Source: Lunularia cruciata
Taxonomy: Eukaryota; Streptophyta; Marchantiopsida; Lunulariales; Lunulariaceae
Length of the DNA: 64,000 nt
Assembly (NCBI GenBank): GCA_948567375.1
Contig: OX419756.1
Location: 71,836,552 to 71,900,551, forward strand
Direction of reading: 5' to 3'
The notes below the pieces were generated by a model. That model saw only the letters and a list, made by a program, of their open reading frames with translations. It did no database searches and was not told the origin of the DNA. Below, piece by piece: positions 11,654 through 20,848 of the stretch. The stretch's first letter is position 1; each line of letters starts with the position of its first letter. A program made the translations under genes and the position numbers.

Positions 11654-12079
11654 TGTAAAAGACCAAATCAGAGGAGAGAAATAGGAGAATGGAAACTCAC
11701 ATTGGGACACTTGAATGAGGGAAAACTCTGAATGCCTAGCATAAGCTTTGGCTTTGGTATTTATAGGTAGCATACAAGGCCTTTGAGAAGCTTCTCAACA
11801 AGCTTCCTCAAGCCGCTTTCTTAGAGTGCAAGCCAAGTTAACTAGGAAGCTTCTCAAGAAGCTTTCTTCTAGAGACCATCTACTTGGCGTGCAAGCTAAG
11901 CTAGTTGGAAGCTTCTAGAAGCTTCTTTCTAGAAGCTACTTACTTGAGGTGTAAGCTAAGCTAGCCGGGAAGCTTCCCAAGAAGCTTTCTAGATACTTTT
12001 GGAATATTCTAGGCTAATTTGTCTTATGTGCTACTCCGTAAGCCTGACTAACTTTGTTGCTAAACTCCATATTGTTACA
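11654..12079 (-). repeat. Element B 3' LTR
   Basis: 426 bp, plus-strand ends TGTAAAAGACC and TTGTTACA. TATAAATA on the minus strand (11765-11758) is about 105 bp from the LTR end and is the probable promoter. It carries several near-repeats of an AAGCTTCTCAAGAAGCTT-type palindromic word; the 5' LTR has fewer. Confidence 0.9.
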
Positions 12080-12095
12080 TATTCCCCCGCCTCTA
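12080..12095 (-). other. Polypurine tract of element B
   Basis: Minus strand TAGAGGCGGGGGAATA abuts the 3' LTR, the standard plus-strand primer position. Confidence 0.85.
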
Positions 12096-12119
12096 GTTGG
12101 TGACATCCTCGTTGCTAGT

Positions 12120-12296
12120 GAAGCTTTGAATTCCGGGATGGCCATTTGTGCATTCTAGAGGTGATAAAGAGGTTCCTATGTGATATCATGAAGGGGATAC
12201 CCTTTCCAAAGGACCTTGTGCTCCGTATGTTGGGGACAGCCTTGTTGAATATGGCAATGCGCAAGGATATGATCAACTTTGTACTCCTCATGATCA
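12120..12296 (-). pseudogene. Element B chromodomain
   Basis: The minus-strand frame reads EEYKVDHILAHCH, then HKVLWKGYPLHDITWEPLYHL and, after one stop, IPEFKAS. This follows the chromodomain pattern, with the aromatic and WKGY...TWEP blocks in place. Known: chromoviruses carry this domain at the integrase C-terminus, where it directs insertion to marked chromatin. One stop just after the TWEP block. Confidence 0.8.
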
Positions 12297-12499
12297 TTGA
12301 TAGGGACAAGAAGAGGGGGAGGTTGGACTCAAGAGGAAAAGGAAGAAGGGTTAGGAACAATGGGTTTCAACTTGGAAACATGAAAGCCAGGATGGATACA
12401 CATGTGACAAGGCAAGGCAAGTCGATAAGCAACAAGACAATTTTGGTGATATCAAAGGGTCCTATCCAATTAGGGGGAAGTTTATGAACTTGGGTATCA

Positions 12500-13620
12500 A
12501 GTGGGAGAGGGAGGTTACTAGAAGATAGCATGAATTTATCATCAACTTCAACGGTGAGATCACGACGATGGTAGTTTGCATAATGTTTTTGGCAATTCTA
12601 AGCAACAAGGAGGTGAGACTTGGCTTGTTGGAAAGATTGGGATATAATGGTCAAGAATGTGGAAGTATGAGGAACCTGAGATGGAGAGGGAGCAAGAAGA
12701 GAATATGGAACAAGCAAATCTTGGCCAAAATCAAAAAAGAAAGGAGAAAATCTGGTGCTTGCCTGTTTGGAATTGTTGTAGGCAAATTCTGCACCTGGAA
12801 GACATTCATTTGAATTGGTATGGTGGACATTGACAAAGACATGCAACATATCCTCCAATGTATGATTTGTACATTTGGTTTGTCCATCAGTTTGAGGATG
12901 ATAGGCCGTGGACAAAGCAAGCTTGGTGCCGAGTATCTTGAAGAGTGCTTGCCAAAACTTCTTGGTATTCAAGGATCACGGTCAGAGATGAGTACACGTG
13001 GCATCCCATGATGCTTGAAGACATTGTCAAAGTAGATTTGCGCTAAGGTTGGAGCATCCACGGTATCACAAGTTGGTGCCAAGTGGATTTGCTTACTAAA
13101 CTTATCCACAAACACCACAATTGCGGTGTGTCCTTGTTTTGTCTTTGGCAAGGATGTGATGAGATCCAAGCTCACATGCTCCTAATAAGTGGATGGAATG
13201 GCAAGTGGTTGAAGGAGTCCACTCAGCTTCTAGTTGCTGGCCTTGTTACGTTGGCAGCTCTCACACAATCGGACAAATTCTTGAACATCTCATGTCATGT
13301 TGGGCCACCACCATTGATGTTGGAGTGTACTAAAGATCTTGTCCACACCCATGTGACCAACAATGGGTAAATCATGGGCTTCTTGAAGGCGTACAAGTCG
13401 AAGATCACCTTTAGCTAGAACAAAGATCTAGTCCTCATGGAATAAAAGGCCCTCCTTGATGGAGAAGGTGTTGTACTCCTTATTGCATGTTGTAAGGTGA
13501 CCATGTACTATTTGGAAGAAGGGATCTTGGTGTAGAGCTGACTGAAACTTGTTTTGGACCTTGGAGTCAACTGACACCGTTGAAATTGATGTTGTAGTGA
13601 GAAGAATAGACTTCAAATCA
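12500..13620 (-). pseudogene. int: Element B integrase (degenerate, catalytic Glu lost)
   Basis: The zinc arm is visible at about 13400-13230 (AHDLPIVGHMGVDKI, LCESCQRNKA: His-His-Cys-Cys). The core follows: SLDLITSLPKTKQGHTAIVV with the first Asp (13175-), VLISDRD with the second Asp, then after a frameshift AYHPQTDGQTKCTNHTLE. In the family this last motif has the catalytic Glu where Lys stands here (GAA to AAA type change). Downstream NYANYHRRDLTVEVDDKF and LPPNWIGPFDITKIV form the C-terminal barrel before the chromodomain. Confidence 0.8.
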
Positions 13621-13689
13621 AGTTGTCGTGATAAAGCATCAGGGATGACATGGAACCAACCTGGTTAGTACTCAAGTTTGATGTCATAC

Positions 13690-14335
13690 AATTGGAGTTG
13701 TTCCTCCTATCGATGATATCAACTCTTCATGCGTTGCAAGTGTAAGGTATGCAACAATGGTTTGTGATCAATTCGCATGATCACTTGTTTCCCCAAGAGG
13801 TAATGCCTCCATACCTTGGTGGCGTATACCATTGCAAGTTGTTCTCAATCTCAAGCAGAGTAGTTTTGTTCAAAAGTATTGAGTCAGCAAGACACAAAGG
13901 CAATGGGATGGAGTCCATCTGGGAATTCTTGTTGCAACATGGCTCCAATTGCAAAGTTAGAAGCATCAAAATCAACCACACAAGGTAGTTGAGGATCATA
14001 TGGTTGAAGAATGGGTCTTGATGACACCATATGCTTTAACTTTTGGAATTCTTCTTCATGCTTGGTGTTCCACTAGAAGCTCAAGTTTTTACCTAAGAGG
14101 TCAGTCAATGGTGCAGCCACATAAGCATAATAATGGATGAAGCATCGGTAAAAACTGGCCAATCCATTGAATGCCTGTACTTCTGTAGCATCTTTTGGGG
14201 TAGGCCAATCAGTAATGGCCTTGATCTTCTCTTCTTCCATCTTGATCTCCTTTTATGAGATCTTATGATCCAAGAAGGTAACCTCCTTATGCCAAAAGGC
14301 ACACTTCGACTTCTTGCAGTAAAATTTCCATTATC
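13690..14335 (-). pseudogene. Element B RNase H region (strongly degenerate)
   Basis: It lies between RT and integrase. Fragments such as KCAFWHKEVTFLDHKIS and PFFNHMILNYLVWLILMLL match the connection and RNase H order of chromoviruses only when three frames are combined. Catalytic residues cannot be assigned with confidence. Confidence 0.5.
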
Positions 14336-15431
14336 ATAGTCACCTTAAGACTTCTCGCACATGATTCACGTGTTTTGCCTCTATTTTGCTATAGATTAAG
14401 ATATCATCCAAGAACACCATCACGGACAGATCCAATAGTCCATCCAACACCCAATGCATATGATCCATGAAGACTGTTGGAGCATTAGTGAGTCCGAGAG
14501 GTAGAACTCTCCACTCAAAATGCCCATACCTTGTGCAAAAGGTATTTTTTTGCACATCATCTCTATCAATAGGAATTTGCCAATAGCCGCTACAAAGATC
14601 TAGCTTGGAAAAGTAGCATGGTCCACTTAGTTGATCAAGCAAGTCATTGATCCAAGGCAAGGGATATGCATTCTTCATGGTTTGCTTATTGAGCCCATGA
14701 TAATCAATACAGAAACAAAGTCCTCCATCCTTCTTTGGAACAAATAGTGCTGGTGCTCCCCAAGGAGAGGTACTATGTCATATGAAGTCCTTCTCCAACA
14801 ACTCTGTAAGTATTATTTGTAACTCTTGCAACTCCGTTGGTGAGAGCCGATAGATCGGTCTACTCTCTGAAGTACTCTCTGGCAATAACTTGATCTTGAA
14901 GGACATACCTTGATTGGAGAGTAATCCCTTTGGCAGATCATCCAAAAATACATCCGCAAACTCCTTAATTATCTGATCAACCATTGCTTGATGAGGCTCT
15001 CGGCCCTCTGCAGATTGTTCTTCTGCAATCGGCTTGATCCACACCGCAAATATAGACTTATCTTCCTCCAAAGCTTGCTCTATGGTTGCTTTATTAACAA
15101 ACTTCCGTTCTAGGGACTCATCTCTCTTCCAAGCTTGCTCCTTGGTTGCCTTCTTGGCAAACTTCCCATCTTGAGACTGACTATTCTTAGGTGTCTTACT
15201 TAGAGGTGCCAGACAACCTAATCGGAAATTCCTACCTTGGTGTTGTACTTGAATTTGGCATCGGGTCCAATCAAATTGAACCTTACGATATTCAAGCCAA
15301 GGTAGACCTAGAATGATATCATAGTGTAGAGGTGCCACTACAAACCTCATACATTCCAAATACTCCTTCCCAATCTTGAAGGTAACAAGATGCGAGGTGC
15401 GGAATGTAGAACCCTTTCTACCATCCGCCAT
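14336..15431 (-). pseudogene. RT: Element B protease C-terminus and reverse transcriptase
   Basis: The long frame 15431-14778 includes DIILGLPWLEYRKVQFDW, the end of the aspartic protease fold, and runs to RPIYRLSPTELQELQIILTELLEKDFI, the RT entrance. After one stop RT continues: FVPKKDGG, YPLPWINDLLDQLSG, LDLCSGYWQI, NTFCTRYGHFEWRVLPLGLTNAP and VFLDDILIYSK with both catalytic Asp. This is the best kept coding stretch in the window and is chromovirus-like. Confidence 0.85.
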
Positions 15432-15615
15432 CTACTTCCAATCACTAGCTTGATAAGAATACCCAATTCCTTTGCTACTTGCATAGACATGCAATTCTTG
15501 AAACTTCCAAAATCAACTAAAATCCTACAACCCCAATTAGATATCATACCTTGCAAGTGAAGCAAACTTGCATAGGTCAAGCCTTCAATCCCATTGGAAC
15601 TAATCAAGCTCCCAA
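15432..15615 (-). pseudogene. Element B protease active-site region
   Basis: Minus frame reads CRILVDFGSFKNCMS, aligned to the family's D-S-G-S motif; the Ser after Asp is Phe (C-to-T type change) while Asp and Gly remain. Shifts frame into the 15431 segment. Confidence 0.7.
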
Positions 15616-16542
15616 TAGCCAGCTCAAAATCTCCTAATGGGATTCTTCATTTCCTTGATCATTCTGCTCCACAAACTCCACCTGTGCAACTTGTTGAGGT
15701 TGTCCATTCTTGAGTGGACATTCACCAATGCAATGCTCCAATTAGTGACAATAAAAACAACCACCATTTTGTTGTAGTTTCTCTCTATCTGTTGTGCCAA
15801 GTGGTCTTTATTGAATGGCATCAATCTCCATTGGTGCTAGCTCCTCCACTTGTGTGTAATGTATCGGTAGGCTCTGTGGAGGTCAAGGTTGAGACCAAGT
15901 TGTTACCACCAAGGAATCAAAACGTTTGGCCAACCGCATGGCTTCCTCCAAGTGTTGTGGCTCTCACATGGTTACCTCAGATTTGGTTCTTGCCTTCAAG
16001 GCCCTCACAAATCAATCTAGAGCTTCACCTTCCCTATATTTGCAATTTGTATGATGGTGTTTTGGAACTATGTGATGTAACTTCTTACAAAGCCAATCTG
16101 TTTCAACTTTACCAACTTATCTCGTGCAGCTCGTGTGGCATTTATAGCTTGGAACCGACTAATTATTGCGCTCTTGAATTCAAGAGCGCACATGTCAAGA
16201 TTGGTGCAATATTATTTGTTCAGCTCACTCCACTCAGAATCTCCACCATAGTTTTGCTACTCCATCCAATTGGCTAAAAGCCAAGAGAATCTATTTTTGC
16301 TCGTCTTGTAGATTGGTAGTTTTAAAATAACGTTCACAATCAAACATAAAATTCTCTATTGCACCCGTAATATTCTTGCCTTCAAATACCTTGGGTTTAG
16401 GGAATCTGATCCAATCTTCTCCTTCTTGAATTGGTACTCTCTCCACCTGCTCTTGTTGTTGAAGATCTTGTTCATCCAACAATTGAGTAAGGTGCTCAAT
16501 TTGTTGTTGCATAGCAAGGATGACATCGGGAATTGTTGCCAT
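15616..16542 (-). pseudogene. gag: Element B gag (degenerate)
   Basis: The ATG at 16542 begins MATIPDVILAMQQQIEHL, a Gln-rich coil, followed by WIRFPKPKVFEGKN, a motif common at the start of chromovirus capsid. Near 15765-15722 a zinc knuckle reads CFYCH*LEHCIGEC: all Cys/His ligands kept but one stop inside. The region between has several stops and frame shifts. Confidence 0.7.
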
Positions 16543-16797
16543 GGTTGCTACTCTATCACACCACTCCCAATCTATCTAATTTATTTACACATAGGAAAAA
16601 CACATCCACCATTCATAAATTACAACCGGAAGCACCAAGAGTTCCTCAAATATGGTGATCATATGTAGAAAATCTTGTCCAAAGTGCAAGGTGATAACTT
16701 ATGTGAAATGATGCTTGGGTAGTATTTGGACACAAAAATCCCAATGGTTTGGTGGAAGTGGATTTAGTGGTCCATAAATTCCATCCATCCCATTCTT

Positions 16798-16809
16798 GCT
16801 CTAATACCA
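16798..16809 (-). other. Primer binding site of element B
   Basis: Minus strand TGGTATTAGAGC, one C-to-T change from the TGGTATCAGAGC complement of initiator-Met tRNA, one base inside the 5' LTR. Confidence 0.9.
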
Positions 16810-16810
16810 A

Positions 16811-17188
16811 TATAAAAGACCAAATCTGAGGAGAGAAATAGGAGAATGGAAACTCACATTGGGACACTTGAATGAGCGAAAACTCCAAATGCCTAGCATG
16901 AGCTTTGGCTTTGGTATTTATAGGTAGCATACAAGGCCTTTGAGAAGCTTCTCAAGAAGCTTCCTCAAGCCGCTTTCTCAGAGTGCAAGCCAAGTTAACT
17001 AGGAAGCTTCCTTCTAGAAGCCATCTATTTGGCATGCAAGCTAAGCTGGTTGGAAGCTTCTAGAAGCTAATTACTTGAGGTGCAAGCTAAGCTAGCCAAG
17101 AAGCTTCCCAAGAAGTTTCCTAGATACTTCTGGAATATTCTAGGCTAATTTGCCCACTAACTTTGTCGCTAAACTCCATATTGTTACA
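16811..17188 (-). repeat. Element B 5' LTR
   Basis: 378 bp, matches 11654-12079. The plus-strand left end is TATAAAAG instead of TGTAAAAG, so one terminal dinucleotide has decayed. TATAAATA on the minus strand at 16922-16915. Confidence 0.9.
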
Positions 17189-17911
17189 AGTGTACCAACT
17201 TCGAGCTTTCTTTTGGAGCAGACTTGGAAAAATTTGCAAATGATCCGTAGAGTCATGTTCCTTGTTAGCAAAGGAGATGACTTCAAATTCCTTGATAAAT
17301 TCATCAAGATCTTCATCTTGTTTTGTCCCCTTGTACTTCTGATAGACGTGTTGAGTGACAGGTAACGAAGTCATCATTTGACTTGGGGGGATTAGCTATG
17401 GTAAGTTTGAACTTGATAGAACCAAGGAATTTGTTGGTATTGACACTGTGTTTACAGCCCAAGGGTTCCAATTAGTCAAGATCAAAGTGGGGTCTTCTTT
17501 GGCAATTACTTCTTCTCTGGTTGTGTTGACTTTAACCTGAGTAGATGTAAGAGGTTCAACACTTTCAAAGTGTTCTTCAAAATTCCTTCAAGAAAATCAA
17601 GGAATCGTGCATAGAAGATGTTGACACTCTTCTTCTATTAGGATTTGTGTTGTCTTTTCCCAAACAAAGTTCTTTAGAAATTTGACTTCCTTTAAAGCTT
17701 AAGGGGAAGTTGGTGTACTAGGTCGTAACGAGTATGTTTGCCCGTTAGAGTCTTTCTTCTTCTTGGAAGATGGAGATGAAAAGTAGCCTTGCCACCCACC
17801 TTTGCATTTCTTTTGTTCAAGTTCTTGCAAAGCTTTTTTCACTTTGTGAAGGAGTTAAAAGTCCAACGCCTCTTGTTCAGTTTCATCAAAAGTAGATGGA
17901 TCTTTAGGCAT
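17189..17911 (-). pseudogene. gag: Element A gag, N-terminal part
   Basis: The ATG at 17911 begins MPKDPSTFDETEQEALDF. A Lys-rich coil follows (KVKKALQELEQKKCKGGWQG), then the capsid lead VYQKYKGTKQDEDLDEFIKEFEVISFANKE and LLQKKARSWYT, which is cut by element B and continues at 11653. Three or more stops. Gag of Ty3 elements forms the particle; here only remnants remain. Confidence 0.65.
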
Positions 17912-18047
17912 TCTTCTTCTTCACAATGCAAGGTTTGTCTTCAAACTCTTTCTTCCCATTGTTCTCTCAATGCAGACATTCATATTCCTTGGACACCCAG
18001 TTTTGAAATTGGCTTTGTATTCTTCCACTTCCGGATTTATATCCTTG

Positions 18048-18060
18048 GTAGTGGTGCCAA
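18048..18060 (-). other. Primer binding site of element A (decayed)
   Basis: Minus strand TGGCACCACTACC, 6 bases inside the LTR end at 18067. It resembles the TGGCGCCGTTGCC-type sites of Athila/Tat elements with two CpG positions decayed. Element D has the related TGGTTCCGTTGCC at the same place. Confidence 0.65.
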
Positions 18061-18066
18061 AAATCA

Positions 18067-19843
18067 TGTAACAACCCGACAAATATCACTTTTGTGGTAA
18101 TTAGGTAAGTCAAGTTTGTTCCCGCAGAGATACTATTCAGGATTGGTCAAATACAAAGTCAAACAGTAACAAGTAGTTCTTCTTGGGTCCTTCTTTAATC
18201 TTTCAAGTAGCAACCACACCCAAAAGAGAGTAACAAGCTCACAATCTTGACAACTTATCACACATTCACACACCCATGATCACAACAAAGCAAATTCTGT
18301 CCAAACAAATCTTGATTGTGATGATTCAGATTCTCTTGAAGATTGCACTACACTGTAAAACAACTTTGCCTCAGAATTGTGTTCCACCCCTCCATTGTAG
18401 GCACAAATTCCTCAATCAAAATTGCTTCACATCAACATTGTGCTGCACTCACAATTGCAAAATACTACCAACACTACAATTCCTCTCAAATCTGTCAAGG
18501 CATTGCTCCGATTGCACTTCACTTAGGATCAAACACACAGAATGAAGGTCAAGGCTATGAATCCAACATCTAACAAGTACATTGACTTGCTGTACTTCAG
18601 AATTTAATCAGAACATTGTACTTCAGAATTCTTCACACACTTACAAACACAAACACAATGTTGATACTTGAAATCAAGCTCAAGCAACAAGCACTGAAAT
18701 CATCACTTTGCTTTATCTATGTTCAAAAATTATGAATACTTAACAACATATGACTGTGAATGCCTCCTTTAAATAGGTAGAGCACTCAACAATTACTAAC
18801 TAATATACCATTTCCAAAAAACTCTACCTACCTCTTAATGTCTAGTCACCAACTCTCTTTGCCATGCTTGATCTTTCCCAGCTGCACTCTTCTTCAAGCC
18901 TTCTAACTCTTGCTCCATCATTGCTTCCATTTCTTTCACATGAATACTTTCAATGCGTGCCTCATTGACCTCCTCTTTCATCTTTGTCAGCAACATCGTC
19001 TGCTCCTTCAACTCTTCGGCTTGATGGTGCATTTCTCTCCCTCTTGACTCAAAATTCTCTTGCAACTTCTTGAAAGTCTTCTTCTTTAAGACTGTATCTA
19101 CCCAAATTTCTTCAACTTCTTTGTCTCTTTGAGTTACTCATTCATGCAATCGCTTCACCTCCGCTAGCAGATACTTCACCACTTGCAACTCATTCTTTGC
19201 CTTCATGCAAGATTGCAGAATTACCTTCTATTGCTCTTTCAATAGCTCCAACAATGGAGTCACAACTTGCATTAAAAACTATACTCCTCCAAAGTCTTCT
19301 TTGTCTTTGGCTCCTTCTTCATTCTTATCTCTTTTGCCGGCTCCTTCTTCCAAAGTCTTGATCTTTGTACTTTTAGTGATACTGCATCCAAGCTTCCTTC
19401 TTCCTTACCAGGTGAACTTGGGCATGTAGGGTCTTCCTTCTTTCACTTGGTCTCCATCTCTTCCATGACCAAGGCCACATAAGGATTAGCATTTCCCTCC
19501 ATACAGTCAATCATTGCATGAAAGTCTTCATCTTCTCCCGCTTTGACCGACTGCTAAACTTCTTCTTCACTCTCAATCTCACTTCCGGATTCCTCACTTT
19601 GCAATGTGAGCTCCACTTCTTCTTAGTCTTCTCCTCTAGGCTTTGCCTCCCTTTTAGACTCAATTTCTGACAACTCTTCTTTCACCGCCTTTTGAGTACT
19701 TCCATTTTTTGACCCGAAGTTGACTTCTTTGGGTTTACTCCAAAGACACACTTGTCCATTCTTTTCTTTGTAATTTGGCTTTCTTATTCACTTCTCCCTC
19801 AAAATTATAACAAAATAGAAGAAAAAAAAATGTGGGCACCACA
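18067..19843 (-). repeat. Element A 5' LTR (1777 bp) carrying coiled-coil coding remnants
   Basis: Minus strand starts TGTGGTGCCCACATTTTTTT at 19843 and ends GGGTTGTTACA at 18067, next to the PBS. Inside are, in order, the acidic region with the MIDCMEG-type motif (about 19530-19440) and a coiled coil (19065-18835: LLTKMKEEVNEARIESIHVKEM, DQAWQRELV). TATTTAAA follows at 18775-18768, then a non-coding 3' part. Compared with H and J it lacks the N-terminal domain and its leader. It proves that the solo units of this family are LTRs. Confidence 0.85.
18768..18775 (-). promoter_or_regulatory. TATA-like box of element A 5' LTR
   Basis: TATTTAAA on the minus strand followed by GGAGGC, the same context as in E, H and K; 701 bp before the LTR end. 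Confidence 0.55.
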
Positions 19844-19857
19844 ACTTAATCAAATTT

Positions 19858-20848
19858 TTTAAAGGTAAAGGTAGTTCTTTGCAATAGAACTTTAGGCCAA
19901 AGACACTTTACTAAAAGAAGTTCTTTGTAGTTGTAAGATCTTTTGGTAAAAGTAGTCAGAAAGCCCTTGTAGTTGTACATATTTGTAGTCAAAGAGCCTT
20001 CACACATGTAACCTTTAGGGTGTAGGACCAAAGGGTGAGAATGTCAAATTGTCTTTGGGGAAGACTTGACACCTTCTTGACAAGTGTAAGGTGCCTAATT
20101 AACCTACATGTGATTAGGATAAAATATGATTAGAATCATAATGTACAATACAGATGTAAGAAAGAGATCTTTGGAGTACTTTCATTGTTGGATCTATTTG
20201 GAGTTGAGCAAGAATATGTATTTAAGGCTTAAGCCTAGTGTAACCAAGTTGATTCTTTCTTCATCAAGTTCAGCAAAATAATCTTGAGTTCTTCATTGTT
20301 TGCATACATCTTAAGTATTGGTGAATGTCTTTGTTGAGTAGTGGTGAGAAACTTTATAGTAGGACAAAAGTATTGGAGTGTAGAAAGGAACATTCATACT
20401 TGATCAAAAAATTTGATTTTTAAGGGTTAAAGGAGCAAGGCAATTCCTTGATGGATTAGTGATGAGCTATAATGTTGAGAGTATTATGGGATCAAAAGGA
20501 AAAGACATTCAGCCCGTGCAAAGATGCTTTCAAAGTCTATGCCTTTTGTGCAAGGGTTACATGCAACCATTAGAGTCAAAGTCCTTGCGTCTAGTGGCCT
20601 TTGGGATTAAGTGAGCCATCACCTTTAGGGATTAGTTGGACTTAACCTATAATGAAAGTGATATTTTAGTTTCCACTTGCTGTAGTGCTCTATAAGAGAT
20701 GAAAATACCCTCTTCTAGGAATGGTTCCTACCCAAGAGGTTAAATTAAAAATAATAAACAAACTGCAAGATAGTGACACTTCTCTTCAATTTTAGTAATG
20801 CCTTACCTACATCCTCAAGAGAACAAACTATTACTTACCAATATATCA
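19858..20848 (+). repeat. O left repeat (probable LTR of an old element)
   Basis: It matches 25179-26040 plus 48957-49032 over its whole length at moderate identity: ttctttgcaatag, actttaggccaaagac, cctaattaacct, aagtgatatttta, aataccctcttcta. The right copy starts TGTAATGAC and both copies end in CA, which suggests LTRs. A TATTTAAGG at about 20219 may be a promoter. Element A ends 14 bases to its left. No clear target duplication. Confidence 0.55.

Larger units (their letters stand above)
11654..17188 (-). mobile_element. Element B: chromovirus (Ty3/gypsy with chromodomain) inserted in gag of A
   Basis: Full-length structure on the minus strand: 5' LTR 17188-16811, PBS 16809-16798 (TGGTATTAGAGC, one base from the standard initiator-Met primer site), gag, protease, RT, RNase H, integrase, chromodomain, PPT (12095-12080) and 3' LTR 12079-11654. 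Flanks ggtgt (11649-11653) and agtgt (17189-17193) are a 4-of-5 target duplication. Removing B rejoins A's gag as ARSWYTHVTQKGF without frame loss. LTRs differ mainly by a gap of about 48 bp. Stops throughout make it defective. Confidence 0.9.
1..19843 (-). mobile_element. Element A: Athila/Tat-like Ty3/gypsy retrotransposon, interrupted by L1 and B
   Basis: Seen: on the minus strand the order is LTR (19843-18067), PBS-like TGGCACCACTACC (18060-18048), gag from 17911, protease remnant, reverse transcriptase, RNase H, integrase, polypurine tract (6394-6381) and LTR (6379-6001, resuming at 47-1 and leaving the window). The 3' LTR is split by L1 and gag is split by B. Known: Athila/Tat elements share this gag-pol order and a PBS of the TTTGGCGCCGTTGCC type; the one here looks like a G-to-A decayed version. 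The RT motifs NAITRKDHHPLPFI and FIDD fit that clade. The left target duplication lies outside the window, so insertion ends cannot be confirmed. Every coding segment carries stops, so the element is dead. Confidence 0.85.
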
